Notes: generated by a model not told the origin, from the sequence alone. DNA of 64,000 nucleotides from Candolleomyces eurysporus (GCA_027579435.1 JANBPK010000827.1:1-64000); one strand, 5' to 3'; shown: positions 33,557 through 48,089, numbered from the stretch's first letter. Made by a program: numbers and translations.

Positions 33557-35817
33557 GAGCTCAATGTTCATGCAGGGACGACGACGACGAATTCTTGTAC
33601 GGAAGCTCTACAGTCCAGCCTACTGCCTCCACTTCTGGTAAGGATATTCAATGCATTACACAACGGCGAAGGCATATGGATGGGGAAGACTATGTTTTCT
33701 ACTCTCTATATCCATGTTTCTGTGCTCTACAATCCCAATACAACAATGTTGACCCATACATCTGCTCTGCAACCTTGTAGCCCCCAAACCGTGAGTCGAG
33801 AATCCTCTTCTCAGTTGGACCAGGACGAATATATTCCACTACCTAGGATACCCGTGGAAGAAACCCGAGCTTCAAATGGCGTGGTAGCCTTCCTGGAAGA
33901 TCAAGTTGAACAGCAGGGAGAGCAAGAGGAGGAACGAGAACCATCACAGCCCGAAACCCCAGCGGCAGATGAGGAAGGGGACGAGCAAGATGAGGAGGAA
34001 GGGGAGGAAGATAGCGACGACGTGCGTTCTACTCATTCCTCTTTGAGCCTCAAACTGAACAGTGTCTTTCTAGGATATTGAAATCGTCACCGAAGCGCCA
34101 AGCAGGTCGCTTGACTTTCGGTACGAACGTATCTCTTCCTGGTCCCCGAGCAATACTGACGCGCCGTGTAGGCAAAACCGACCCGTGACCAACAGGATAC
34201 CCAGCACGAATATCCCTACTCAGCCGAGAGGTACGAATGCTGATCACTATTACTCCATACCGTCTACTCATCCTATGCAGCTCAAGCTCTAGCGGCTGCT
34301 TTGACGACCGAATACACACCAATTGCAAGAGGAGCACCGGCACCCAGCGCTCAATCCGGGACACCGGCTGCAACACAACAATCTTTCGGCTCAGCAGCTC
34401 AGCCGCAACAGCAACAGCAGCAAAGTGCAGCACAAGGTCTCCCCCAGTCAGGAGGAGCCGCCGGACCAGTGCAAGACGCAGCGGACGGAGTGGTGCCTGA
34501 TGATGGTGTAGACCCCACCACCCTCCCTCCAGCCAAGGCACCACCATCGCACCCGTCGATTGACCCTACAGAAACTGGTATCTATGATGGTCGTTCTATT
34601 CTTGAATACGATATGAACGCCTTGGCGGACAAGCCCTGGCGTCGTCCCGGTTCGGATATTAGCGACTGGTTCAACTATGGGTTTGACGAGATCTCCTGGG
34701 AGGCGTATTGTTATCGTCGCCGCGACCTGGGAGAGCTTGCTCATGTGCTCAAAGCTAATGTCATCGTACGTCTCCTCGATCCTCTACTCTACTTGCTGTG
34801 TTCTCACATAGGGACTAAACGTTGATTACTTACAGAACTTTGCTGCCATGTCTGAAGACCAAATCACCGGTCTCCCGGCTGAGATGCGTGGTATGGTCAT
34901 TGGAAGCGCGAACAATCTAATGAACCAAGCAAACCAAATGATGGTTCCAGGCGTTATGGACATGTCAGGCATGGTCGGGCCCATGGGGATGGGTATGAAC
35001 CCCGGAGACATGGGCATGGGCGGAGGCATGATGCCCGGGATGATGCAGCAAGAGCAAAACGGCGTCGGTATGATGCAGGGTGCTGGAGTACCAGGTGATG
35101 TGCAACAGCAAGGGCAGGTTGCACCTGGTGGCATGATGCAGGACGCAAGTGGGGCTTATGTGAACCCTAATGCAGCTGCAGGGATGATGAATATGGGTAT
35201 GGGAGACTATGGGATGCAGGTACGTTCTTTTTGATGTGCGCGCTCTGCACGCACGAGTACTAATGGGATTCAATCGATCGTAGGACCAAAACCAGATGGT
35301 ACAGCCCATGTACCAGGGAATGGACGTGTCACAAGGCGTAGCTCCGGTCCAAGGAGGGTCCGGACGAGGCGCTCCGTTAGGTGGGGGATACAGAGGCGCA
35401 TCTCGTGGAGGTGGAGCTGCACTTCGTGGTAGAGGAGGATTTGTTGGACGCGGCCGCGGTGGTCGTTACGATGGTCGGTCCCTCAGCTTTCTTGTCCACT
35501 CTACTCTGCTGACCCTGACCATAGCACCAACGGCTCCTGCACGACCCGCGTCTCCTTTACCACCTAACGTGCCAACTGGACCCAGGAACCAGAATAAGTA
35601 CAAGGATAGAGATGGCAATGCCCCAGCAGTGGATGGTCTTGACTATGGTGGAGGTGGTGGAGGCCGACGAACTCCAAGCCATGAACCGGAAGACCGGACC
35701 AGGTTAGTACCCGAATCAGCCTTGCCGGACCCGTACTCATCTATTTTGTTTCTCTACTCCAGAAAACGGAGGAGCTCTCCAGGCTTGGACGATGGCAGGA
35801 GTTCCAAGCGCCGCTGA
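33557..35817 (+). CDS. FIP1: Pre-mRNA polyadenylation factor Fip1
   Basis: The acidic first visible exon reads DDDDEFLYGSSTVQPTAS (33557-33632), the usual Fip1 opening, then DEYIPLPRIP and a strongly acidic stretch (EEEGEEDSDD). After a Gln/Ala/Pro-rich linker comes the Fip1 signature: IYDGRSILEYDMNALADKPW, RRPGSDISDWFNYGFDE and SWEAYCYRRRDL. A Met/Gly-rich region and an RGG-type segment (GRGAPLGGGYRGASRGG) follow, and the protein ends SSPGLDDGRSSKRR. Fip1 tethers poly(A) polymerase to the cleavage and polyadenylation factor in the nucleus. About seven exons. No in-frame ATG precedes the DDDDEF exon; a tiny first exon near 33526 or a sequence error is likely, so the 5' end is open. Confidence 0.92.
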
Positions 35818-36079
35818 CCAGCTCAGAGTTCAGAGAGGCTCTGTCTCGCTGACATTCTTCGTTTACGCTGCATTGCGATGATGGCATTTGAACCCTGTGC
35901 GAATATGCTATATTATATATACTGTACAAGTAGCGTAATGCAATGCATCATGCAAGACCAAGATGATGAAATGCCGAAGGAAACAACAGTTAATGAATAT
36001 ACACAAGGAAGTGAACGAAGGGCTACAAGAAGGTATAATTGAGAAGTGATAATTGAAACTTAAGTTTTGCGAGCGGCAG

Positions 36080-37633
36080 CTATGCGTTTTTGCCGCTTCC
36101 TCTCCCACCACCTGCTCTCCGTTTGCCCCCGCGGGCAGTGCGTTTTTGATTACGCTTGTTTTTGCAGTCGTCGCAGAACCAGTTTCCACTCGGTGGTGCG
36201 CCAAGACCGATACATGTCAAATGGAACTGGGAAAAGATTATCAGCGAGAAGGTCTAAGCAAACCCTAAAATAGACACGTACCCATTCCCTCTCGCACGAG
36301 TCCCCGTCACACCCAATCATCTCCCCATAGCTGAAACCGTTGCAGAGGCAATACCTAGCATCATCCGCATCCCCGTCTCCATCCGTTCCGCCGTTATCGA
36401 CCGCTGTAGCAGCCGCGGATGCTGCTGCTGCGGCAGCGGCGGCGGAGACATGGTTCGTGTTCCTAGAGACAGGCATCCCGGGTCCTTCGAGGGGCTGTCC
36501 AGTCGTGGGGTTCCAATTTTGTAGATGTAGGTTGTGCATATCGTAGGCTTGCATGATTTGCTGGTGGTTGCCCACCCCATTGACCATTCCGGCGGCGGCA
36601 CCGTTGGTGTAAGCTGCCAGACTGGATGAGGCTGCCCCATATGCGTCGCGGCGACCGGACGAGGAATTTGCGCCGTTTTGCTGTACGAGAGCGGAGGGGA
36701 AGCGGGGGTCGTAGCTGGTGTTGGCGTAGTCGGCATGGCTGAGGGGGGTTCCGTTGCGATTGCTGTTTGCGTTCCCGCGAGCCCTTTTGTTGGTCGATCC
36801 AGAGGCGTTGGCTGCTCTCGAGTTTGCAGCGGTCGATCGCGCATTCTGGGAGGTTTGACGGTAGTTGACGGAGAGGACGTCGGATTCTGCTGGAGATGGT
36901 GCGCGTTCGTTGACTCTAGGAGCAGTGAAGGGGGCGGTTAGATAGGATACCTTGTACTCTGACAATGAAAAACGCACTTTTTCAGTCTGGCATTGCCCCT
37001 GCCCCGACCGTTGGTCTCAACCCTCTCTTTGCGGGGCGATTTGATGCTGCCAATGTCGATATCGTCTTCCCTGTTGACAACCCGCTTCCTCTTGGCTGGG
37101 CTGGGATCGGCCGGGTTCGACTGGGCCGTTAACAGCGACCCAGCGACGTTCCTCCTTCTTCGACCATGCTCCGTAGTGTGCACAGGCATGAAGGATTGCG
37201 CTGAAACATGGGGGTACTGTGTCTTCCTGATGAGCACCGAGGTGTCAAAGCCGGGGAGGGTGTCGGTGAGGTTGCGTAGGTGGTTATTGTGCGCCTTGAG
37301 GTTGTCTGCTGCCTGGCATGCGACTCTAATCTTGTCTTCGCCGCCGAGTTTGAGTCGGCCGGCCTCTTCAGCCAGCTCGTGAAGTAGCCACAGGCGTTCG
37401 GATGGTGTTGTGGCCTTGCCCTCTTCGATCATGGTGGTGAGGTTGGTGACTTTGGTGGTCATAGTTTGCATGCTAGACGAGAGGACGGCGTCGAGCTCCC
37501 TGAGGTCCGCGAAATTCCGTGAGAGGTCGAGGGGTAGCGAGTCGAGGGTGTGGTTGTACTCGGAGAGGAGGAGGAGGGAGTAGGCGGTGGAGAGCTGGTC
37601 ATCGCCGACTGACTGGAGATCATGGGGCTGCAT
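36080..37633 (-). CDS. ING-family PHD finger protein (Yng2-like)
   Basis: The N-terminal ING domain is helical: AYSLLLLSEYNHTLDSLPLD, ADLRELDAVLSSSMQTMT and LLHELAEEAGRLKLGGEDKI. A basic nuclear segment (AKRKRVVNRED, SPRKERVETN) and a long Ala/Asn/Gly-rich linker follow. The C-terminal PHD finger is complete: YCLCNGFSYGEMIGCDGDSC, then EREW, an intron at 36216-36290, FHLTCIGLGAPPSGNWFCDDC, giving the C4HC3 set. A Lys/Arg tail ends at TAG 36080-36082. Such proteins read H3K4 methylation for NuA4 or similar complexes. The start at 37633 (MQPHDLQSVGDD) is the most likely; an upstream exon is possible because the family often begins a little earlier. Confidence 0.88.
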
Positions 37634-38209
37634 TCTGGGGGGGCGGCATTGTGGACGACGAGCTTGGGGGTGTACGCACCGTGCTTGACGACGTGCAGCT
37701 GATGGAGAAACAGCGAGGAAAACCGTTTGACGCTCGCAAATGTCCGCCCAAAAACAAATGGAGAAGAAAGGCCGGCCCGGCTGCATGTGACCACATTCGC
37801 GTGGGCGCGCGATAGGGATAGGGGCTAGAAGGCGCGTCATGACATTCTAGCAAACTTGAAAAATGCAATTATATATAAACTTCTATCTAAAATTACAAAG
37901 AGGGACGGACAGCTGCGAGCAAAAATGTATGCTAAGAGGACATGGAAAGCAAAGAATGAGGGTGAAGGATGGTTCCAGAACCATCAACCTCCGTGGTAGC
38001 GAATGGCCGCACCGATGCTGGCTCTATACTCATGAAATTTATCGTGGAAGAATCAAGGGTAGCGACGCTGAGTTTCTTGACCAAGTTCTCGAGTCTTTTT
38101 GCAAATTTGTGTGCCAGGGGTATGCGCTGGCCGACCCTCGCTAGGGCAGAACTTTACAATGTATACAACGATGAGCCTGGCTTGGTACCTCCGATTACAC
38201 GCGGAACAC

Positions 38210-41039
38210 TTACTGAATGAAATCTATTTCTGTCCGAAGTGTAGCTACCTCGTCTGTTTTTTGGTGTTCTAGAGCTGTTTGGAGGAAGCGGACAAGGATG
38301 CGGCCGCTGAGGTACCAACTGGCCTGGATATGACATGAGACTATCTGCTACCTCCGCACAGTGTGACGATTGTTGACTTACCGAACAGAATGGGTCGAGA
38401 AGAGTGATATCGTAACTGGTGTTACAGACGTCATAGACGAGGTCTAGAATACCTCTCGCAGCTGTCAAAATTTTGAGCGAAGAGATGCATCCCGATCGCG
38501 GAATGTCTGCGTGGGGCTCGTGGAGGATGATAGTCGCACTATAAATATAGGTTATAACGTTAGAACGCTCTTGGGTCATACAGCTGCTACAGAAAGACTC
38601 ACAAGAGAGGCAGCAGAAACGCGGTGTAAAGGTAGGGGTCCACTACGTTATCCACGATTGGACTTCGAAGGTGCTGGGGGAAGCTGGATCGATTAAACGA
38701 AGAAAGTAAGCTGTCCATTTCGATAAACCCGGGCGATGCTCGAATGTCTTGGTCAAGACCGTCAGCTGCGGGGTTGACCACAGAACTATCCCCAGCAAAG
38801 CATTTGACACGATATCGCATATTGAAAGCCTTGATTCGAGCTGACCAAATTTTCGAATATGAGACTCGGACGCGCGAAGGAGAAATCGGGAACCTACAAG
38901 CAAGAATCGATGCCTTTACATAGAGAACGAATGAATCTGTTGTTTCCTGCGGATGGGAAACCAGAACATCCCTTGCATGTGCCCATTGTCGCTCAGACGC
39001 TGGTACTAAATCCTAAACATCGTGTCTGGTGAGCTGGCTGCGTCGGGGAAGCGAAATGAACGAAGTCCTTACCCCGCGTTCGAACTGATCACTACGGACG
39101 GGAAGTAGCTGCGAGATTTCCTCATCGGCAAGCAGCACCGTAAATCCACTGGGTTCCAAATATTGCCGTTCAAGCGTATACGCCAGCCAAAACGCATTCC
39201 TTCTCATCTCGTCTTCAATGACAGTACGCGCAGGAGACAAGAGTCTCAGAGGTCTTTCTGACGCTGTGATTGAGTGGAACGGCGGGCACATGTTCAATCC
39301 CAGAGTGGTCAGGAGTCGGGTCGTGAGGGCAGTAACGATGCAGATCTTGGCGACTCAACTTAATGATCGAATTCGTGAACTATAGAGAACTGCTGACAAC
39401 ATACCTCAACACTTCTGTGAAGGCGCGTGTCAGCGAGGATCCCGGAAATTTAGGGAATTGCCAAAGTCACCTTCCATGAGCCCAGTGGAACCAACCCAAG
39501 ACAATGAGGGCTGCCAGTGTGGATGTATTGAGCAATCTAATGTTGGGGAGTAGGACTGACAAGCCAGACGTACTTTGAAACGCTTCGAACAAATTTTCGC
39601 CCAGAATAATCGACCGTTCAGCTTTTACCCGAGCTAGCTTTCCATGACGTTCGGAGAACGAGTCGGGGCGCTGTTCTTTTAGACGAAGGCGCTCGGTGTA
39701 CATCTCCTCTATACTCTAACAATTCAGATATGAGAACCAGTGACGATTGATAGTCATGACTCGCCTGGAGACAATTCATTAAAGTCAAGCTGAGGTGGCG
39801 ATGTCACAGCTGAGGTATAAAGGCTCCCGTGGGCGCAGATTGCGTGAAGAAGTGGGGTGACAGGGAACTTGGGGTGTGCTGGGGGAAGTGCCAGAGAGGT
39901 CATGAAGGTGCCAATATGGAAAAGCTTCGCTGCGTGAGGGTGGAAGAGCAAGAAAACTTCGACCCTACAGTCGAAGGAGCAGTTAGAGAGGTAATTGAAG
40001 AATATATCACTGAGGCAACTAACAGGTGCTTCAGGACATCAGGAGGTGGCAATTCCGAGGGCCAATTAGCGACGGTCACCTCCATTCCACCAAATGCTGG
40101 ACTGTTGCTAGTGCTCGGGCCAGATGAGGTATCGTTGGAACCACCAACGGCGAGTCCACTCGGGCTATGTGGCAACCCATTGTATGGACCTCCCATCTCG
40201 CCTGCTGGAAATTGGGATAGAGTAGGCCGCATGAGTTGAAAAGCTTATTTGGGAGACGTACCAGTAATGTCAAAATTTAGTTCAGAGAAGTCCTGAACAT
40301 GTTCACTGGAAGCTCGACTTTGAAAGAAATCTGCGCCAGCGAACGTGTTCTGGGATGACTGCATTAAAGCACGGTCTTTTTGATTCAAAAGACTCTCCAG
40401 TTCAGCTGAAAACATATTGCATCAATTCCATCAGCACTAGTGTGGCGCAGCAGAGGCACAACATACCAATGCGCGCCTCCAGCCGCTCGTACTTAGATTT
40501 CGGTGGTTCCGGGGAAGTTGCGACGGGCTCTGCTATACATTACTGGCTGAAGGAGGTGGTATGAAAGAAGAGGACGACGCACTCTCGTCGAAAGTGCACT
40601 CTGGGTGAGCAGGTAGCTTCGCTCCAGGAGTCGCATGAGAGATAGCGTATTTATGCGAGCGGATGCAAGTCGAACAGACTGGCCTTTGGGAATCGCTAGA
40701 ATACTGTCATTAATCCCTGAGCTACCGAGAGTGGTAACGTAAATCCTGACCACTTCTACTAGGAATACATTAGTGGTCGCTTGGTGTTCTGAGCGTACGA
40801 CGTACCAACTTCCTTTTTCGGCACTAAATATGCATGCAAGCAGGGTGGCGGTATAAGACAGACTCTCCAACAGTCATATTTTACAAGCACAACGTACTTG
40901 GTGGCAAGCCTAAGGACATACGTCAGGTTGAGCCACTCGGTTATTGAAGGTCTAAGTTCACCTGGTTCCGTTTGAGCGCATTCGGTCCTGGGAGTCCTCC
41001 AGACGACGAGGGAGTAGGCTTTGTTGTCGCACGAGGCAT
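38210..41039 (-). CDS. Zn2Cys6 / Fungal_trans transcription factor
   Basis: The gene opens at 41039 with MPRATTKPTPSSSGGLPG and NALKRNQ, the usual lead into a binuclear zinc cluster. The second half of the cluster is clear (DSQRPVCSTCIRSHKYAIS near 40680); the first half (CRKRKL near 40805) is present but the exon joins do not give a clean frame. A linker coiled coil follows (SKYERLEARI, then ELESLLNQKDRALM). The regulatory Fungal_trans domain spans 39950-39010: RVKAERSIILGENLFEAFQS, RRNAFWLAYTLERQYLEPSG and DEEISQLLPVRSDQF. The last exon ends LRTEIDFIQ at 38210. About ten or more exons. Targets cannot be read from the sequence. One apparent base shift sits near 40540 between cluster and coiled coil. 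Confidence 0.82.
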
Positions 41040-41505
41040 AGCAGTTACGTCCCACGATGGACGTTCGATTTACAACTTTGGACGACGTGAAGGAGAGCGA
41101 GGAATAGCAAGGGCCCAAATCGAGCCTGTATATAACCCGGCGTTGCTATATCGGCGCGCCGCAATGCCCGACCCATCACGTCAGCCTCAAGTCAGCCTCA
41201 AGTCAGCCTTGACTAAAGCTCCGAGGTTTTGGGGTTGCGAAGACAAAGTGAGTACATGAGTTCCAGTTTCGTCAAACGGTCAAATGGTAGTACATACGTT
41301 TTCGCCTTGGGCCTCAGGCCTCAGGTTCTGTGGTCAGGAAAAGAAGTTGCGTTTAGGTGACGATGCTAAACAAATGCCATCGGCAAATTAAAACAGTCAG
41401 AGGACCGAATTTGCCTGGAAGGGGTCTAAGTGACCAAAAGTCTGGCAGAAGTGCGAGAGGAATGCTGCAGGAGCTAGGGCAAATTCAAAAAGAGGTCATA
41501 TTTTG
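41040..41505. other. Intergenic region with short direct repeats
   Basis: Between the transcription factor and BMT5. It contains a direct repeat TCAGCCTCAAG in near-perfect tandem at 41180-41206 and a CCTCAGG pair near 41310-41325. No gene was seen. It should contain the promoter of the transcription factor gene. Confidence 0.4.
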
Positions 41506-42683
41506 CTACCGCTTGTCGCTATCCACATCACTGAGGTAAAACTCCCAAGTTCGATCCTCTCCTCCTTCCCCAGTCTTCCCAGTCCCATGAGCTCTTTCGC
41601 CTTTGGTCATCTTGTGCTCATATCCCTTCCACAAAGACCTGTGAAATTTGAACGACCGAAGAAGCGTGTAGCGTGTGTACGGTGGTGCACTCGCCGTTGG
41701 AGGCGGTGGAGGGTTCTTTGCTAAGCGCGGTACATCCCTAGCGAACGTTTCCTTCGTTAGTTGCTTGAAGAGAAAAGAAGGTACAGAGTCTAAATCAACT
41801 CACCATTGGGTATAGGGCACAACGTTCCGCAACGTTATAAGCACACTGCCCCGAGCTGAAGGAGTGCTACTTTGATCCATGGCGTCTTCATCTTCGTTTT
41901 CTCCATCATCCCCACTTTCCTCTTCATCATCTGACCGCTTGCGTTTCCGACTCTGGAATGCAACGGGTGCAGGTCCAGGTACCAAGAATTTCGATACAGA
42001 CGAGAGGAAACCTAAAATGAGCAATTGGTTCGATAGGATGTTCCTATCTTGATCTGAGATGCCTTTGCCTGCAGACGCACGCGCTCCACATCAGCTTTTC
42101 GAGTGAGGAGAGTGAGAGGAGTAGAACAGAACACACCAGCATGAGGAAAATTAAACATAATCCTATCAAACTTCTTCCCCTTAATCCCAGTAGCTCTGTC
42201 CAACCTTGTCCCATCCACACCAAACAACACCTTCACTCCTTTCTCTCTCAAGGCCACGACAATTTCCTGAGCATCCGCGTACTTGGAATAACAGTCTTCT
42301 TCCGAATCATAGGTCGTCGCAGTGATATTAACAGGAGGCAGATGAGCAAGCTCAGAGGGCGGATCGATAACGAGAGCTCTAGCGAACGAGAAGTTGCCTT
42401 CTCCAATCAAGAGAATTTTGTCGGTTGGTTTGAAAGGGACGACGGGTTTCGCTGTGGAAGGTTGTGCAGCCGATGTCGCCTTTTCTTTCCCTTTCCCTTT
42501 GGCTTGGGACAGCCCACTACCACTGGCAACGTTCTGTTGCGTCCCACCCTTGGAATTGTTGGTATTCCTCTTGGCTTTTTGCTGAAGGACCTGAGCTGCT
42601 TGGGAGAGTTTTTGCTTAGCCTTCAAACGGGACTGCTGGGACTGTAAAGCTGACTTGAGATGCTGTTTTCCTCCTTTAGCCAT
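41506..42683 (-). CDS. BMT5: 25S rRNA (uracil-N3)-methyltransferase, Bmt5-type
   Basis: The protein starts MAKGGKQHLKSALQSQQSR with a Lys/Gln-rich nucleolar-type N-terminus. The DUF2431 methyltransferase core has the SAM-binding strand KILLIGEGNFSFARAL, ATTYDSEEDCYSKY, LFGVDGTRLD and the family signature FDRIMFNFPHAG. After an intron the chain continues GISDQDRNILSNQ, LLILGFLSSVSKFLVPG, an inserted acidic RKRKRSDDEEES segment and VLITLRNVVPYTQW. The C-terminal exon reads RSFKFHRSLWKGYEHKMTKG and ends DSDKR at TAG 41506-41508. Yeast Bmt5 makes m3U in 25S rRNA in the nucleolus. It faces away from the RAMP4 gene, 282 bp apart, so they probably share a promoter region. Confidence 0.87.
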
Positions 42684-42965
42684 GGTATCCCGTCAGATAG
42701 AGACCTTTTCGTTTTGTCGAGTGGTATCAGCCAGGTAGAGTATAGGATGATGCTAGTCGAAGAAATTCTTGATCAACTGATTTTCCAGGCCCCATTGTGG
42801 CTGTGCAGAGATCATGCTTGGCAAGAATAGACGCGCGACGTCGCCAGCTCCAAAGTGCCACGTTCGCATTCCAGGTTTCTCCGCATCGCCGTTCACGTAA
42901 CCCATAGGCTTGCTTGTCTTGACCCACAACCGTCACTTTCACCCTCTCTCTGCCCCCACGTCAAA

Positions 42966-43325
42966 ATGGTATGTACTCTTGCTTGCTTTGCCTGTATAGT
43001 CTCATTGAACACATGGACACATGTCTACCTTGTGTATTGTGCACGCTACTCCACAGCCCACCGAATTCGAGATGCGAAGGAGGAACGAAAAGTTCGCAAA
43101 GGACGTTCGGGAGGGCAAGAAAGCGACACACTCATCGAGAGCGGACAAAATCGCTCACAAAAGCCCGATCAGCGCATGGGCACTTGGTGTTGTCATCTTC
43201 GTCGTGTTCGGAGGAGGTGAGTAGGGCGCATCGACGTTCCTGTGTTATATCGTCCGAGTACTGACGGACTATTTGCTCTTTCTCGTGCAGTTATCTTCGA
43301 ACTCGCGCGGATAATGTTTCTCTGA
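42966..43325 (+). CDS. Stress-associated ER protein RAMP4/SERP1 (Ysy6-type)
   Basis: Three exons. The first holds only the ATG (42966-42968) directly followed by GTATGT. The second (43057-43216) encodes PTEFEMRRRNEKFAKDVREG, then KKATHSSRADKIAHKSPISA and WALGVVIFVVFGG; the third (43291-43325) encodes VIFELARIMFL. The result is ~66 residues with one C-terminal membrane helix: a tail-anchored protein of the translocon-associated RAMP4 family that protects proteins in the ER during stress. Length and motif order match the family exactly. The single-codon first exon is easily missed by gene finders. Confidence 0.94.
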
Positions 43326-43517
43326 AGAAAACGATTGATTGTTTGGATACCTCACCTCGACTCGATTCATATGATTTCTCTGCCTCTGTACCTCTACAAA
43401 GCACCAGACCTCTAATTTATTTGGTGGAAAACACAATCCTATATTCATTGACAGCAAGAGTATCCAACAACAAAAGCATGCACAGGCACNAAAAAGCGTC
43501 GTTCACTACACAGCCAG

Positions 43518-45449
<1,932 letters not shown>

Positions 45450-45902
45450 CTTGGTTCAGGATCTCAAGGACAACGCTATGAATGAGAGTGGGTCCTGGAG
45501 TTCGTCAAGGTCAAGGTGGTAGAGCAGGTTGCAGACAAAGAACGAATGGAAATCTGCACGGTGTTCAAACGCGTCGCGACCTTCTCACGGTTCAGGCAGG
45601 GACTGACAGAAATTCATGCACGCCAATTGGGAAACTCAAGTATAGTGGGCAACTCGGACGACATAGAATGAACCTACACAACCATGCATGAACAGATTTG
45701 AAGCTATCACTAGTTAATTATAGTCCAGGATTATCGGGTTTATTGGATGATTTGGAAAGGAAGGACATAGTATTCCTCCAGAGCGACGACGGCCAGGTTG
45801 CCTGAATGACAGGGAGACTCCTCAACAGGAGGAGGGTCTAGGAGGGAGCAAAGAGCTGGTCTATAGAGTATTCTGGCACAGCGGGGCATATATAAATTAA
45901 GT

Positions 45903-46297
45903 TTATGAAGCCTTGTCCCAAGATGCGAGGAGCTTCTCCAGGTCGAACTGAGGATGGTCGGGGTCTGTGATGACTGTAGAAGCAAAGCAGGATATCTTAG
46001 TTAGGGAGACACGAAAATAGACCAGAATAACGGTGCTCACCACTGGTGGAGGGTCCCTCCTGCTTCCTCTTCCATGCAGCCTTGGCCTCGTCAATCAGTT
46101 TTTCCTGGTGATGTGTGGCCTGCTCAATCTTGTGCTTGGTCTCCTCGGCCTGGAGTGTCCGGCGGTGATACCAGCCATAGAGAATGCCAGAGAAAAGAGC
46201 GCTATACCGGACAACCTAGGGAACATGTACACGTTAGTCACTCCATGGGCTGAACAGGTGGGAGGGGTAGACGGACGTTGACTGTTTGCGAAACCAT
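45903..46297 (-). CDS. ATP21: Mitochondrial ATP synthase subunit e
   Basis: Start at 46297 (MVSQTVN), then an intron with GT...CCCTAG ends and the exon VVRYSALFSGILYGWYHRRT, followed by LQAEETKHKIEQATHHQEKL and IDEAKAAWKRKQEG, then a second intron and VITDPDHPQFDLEKLLASWD ending KAS. The hydrophobic N-terminal helix with the GxxxG-like GILYG motif and the charged coiled coil are the subunit e (Tim11) pattern. It is an inner-membrane accessory subunit needed for ATP synthase dimers and cristae. Length (~95 aa) is normal. Confidence 0.9.
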
Positions 46298-46783
46298 GAT
46301 GACCAGAACCGTTCACGCTCGACCGTAGTACACCTCTAAGGTTAGGAGTCGAATGCCCGTGAAAGTGGACTGCAGAGGCGCCTGTTAGTCAAAGTTTTAT
46401 GTTGGCAGAGATGGACACGGACCTGAATTTTAGGGAGTAACAAGTGCGAGCGTGAGCAGTCTGCCACCGTAGCGGAGAAATTCGGTAGAGGATTATGTCA
46501 GCAAACCGAAGTGACCAGCGATCAACCCGTCAATTCGGCCCTCTCCCATTCACTTGAGAATGGCTCATTAATTTCTCAAAGTTCATTCACGATACTATGA
46601 TTGATACTTTTTGGGCTCTGTGGCCTCCACCAGTACTACCCAGCGCAGTACTGCACCGTACTTATCGGTTCAGGGCCCGATGACGTCTTTATTTCGTGCA
46701 ACCATATCTATGACCTTGTCTATCACGCGCCTTCGACCTCCCATATAAACCCCTGAGCCAGGAAGCAGTTTCTAGCGTTAGCC

Positions 46784-47300
46784 ATGTCCAGTGACGAAGG
46801 AATCATCACCCAGGGAGGCTGCTACTGTGGTGCAGCACGGTACCAAACCAAAGGGCGTCCAATCCGTGCTGCTTACTGCCATTGCACGCTTTGCCAACGA
46901 TTCAATGGTGGGTCTGGATCCTGCGTCCATATCGCTTCTCGCTTATCCATGGCTAGCTGCGGCCTTCATTCATACCATTCATTGGAACGCTGAACAATTC
47001 AGCTGGACGCACAGCGACATTCCAGAGGAGACCCTGCAAACCTATGATGTTGCAAGCAAGCCATGGAAGAGACGCTTTCGATGCAAAAAGTGCGGTTGTG
47101 CTATTGCCGGTCACAACACGAAGACCAACAAATGGAGCACTTGGGGTGCACAGTTGGACCGCGACGAGAACGCGAGAATCAAGAACTGGGACGTGATCAA
47201 ACCAACTGACCACATATTCTATGACACCCGAATGCTAGATGTGAACGACGGGCTGCCAAAGTGGAAGGAATATGGGAATGAATCAGAGAGACTTGACTGA
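46784..47300 (+). CDS. GFA-domain (glutathione-dependent formaldehyde-activating type) protein, copy 1
   Basis: Two exons joined by a short intron at about 46914-46962 (GTGGGT donor, GCTAG acceptor), which restores the frame: exon 1 MSSDEGIITQGGCYCGAARY with CHCTLCQRFN, exon 2 AAAFIHTIHWNAEQFSWTHS and RRFRCKKCGCAIAGHN. The Cys-X-Cys, Cys-X2-Cys and Cys-X2-Cys-X-Cys groups are the zinc ligands of the GFA/CENP-V fold, ~155 residues in total. Members of the family do various thiol-adduct reactions; the name does not prove formaldehyde activity here. Divergent from ATP21 upstream. Confidence 0.87.
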
Positions 47301-47566
47301 ATGCGGCGATGTAAAAAATAGCCTTGCCGTTACTTATAATTTTTCAAAGTTCATTCACGATACTATCATTGATAAATTTTGGGCTTTGTGTCCTCCACTA
47401 GGACTACCCAGTGCAGCACTGGACCTTGCTTATCGGTTGAGAGCCCGATGACGTCTTGGTTTCGTGCAACCATATCCATGTCCTGGTCGATCACGCGACT
47501 TCGACTCGCTTCCCATATATTATGATATAACCCCTGGGCCAGAGAGCAGTCTCCCTAGCATTAGCC

Positions 47567-48089
47567 ATGTCCAGTGACGAAGAAATCATCATCCAGGGAG
47601 GCTGTTCCTGTGGTGCAGCGCGGTACCAAACCAAAGGGCGCCCAATTCGTGCTGCTTACTGCCATTGCACGCTTTGCCAACGATCCCATGGTGGGTCTGG
47701 ATATCATGTTCACGTCGCTTCTCTCGCTTAAGTATCCATGGTCAGCTGCGGCCTTCATTCATACCATTCATTGGAACGCTGAACAATTCAGCTGGACGCA
47801 CAGCGACAATCCAGAAGAGGCCCTGCAAACCTACGATGTTGCAAGTAAATCATGGAAGAAACGTTTTCGATGCAAGAAGTGTGGTTGTGCTATTGCCTTT
47901 CACGATATGAAGACCGACAAATGGAGCACCTGGGGTGCACAGTTGGACCGCGACGAGAACGCGAGAATCAAGGACTGGGACGTGATCAAACCAACTGACC
48001 ACATATTCTACGAGACCCGAATGCTGGATGTGAACGACGGGCTGCCAAAGTGGAAGGGATATGGGAATGAATCAGAGAGACTTGACTGA
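47567..48089 (+). CDS. GFA-domain protein, copy 2
   Basis: Tandem paralogue of the preceding gene with the same exon structure. Exon 1 reads MSSDEEIIIQGGCSCGAARY with CHCTLCQRSH; the intron (about 47691-47745, GTGGGT...GGTCAG) is six bases longer than in copy 1; exon 2 reads AAAFIHTIHWNAEQFSWTHS and continues to ENARIKDWDVIKPTDHIFYE. All zinc-binding Cys positions are kept. Most protein differences are conservative (for example KPWKRR against KSWKKR), so both copies look functional. Confidence 0.87.
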
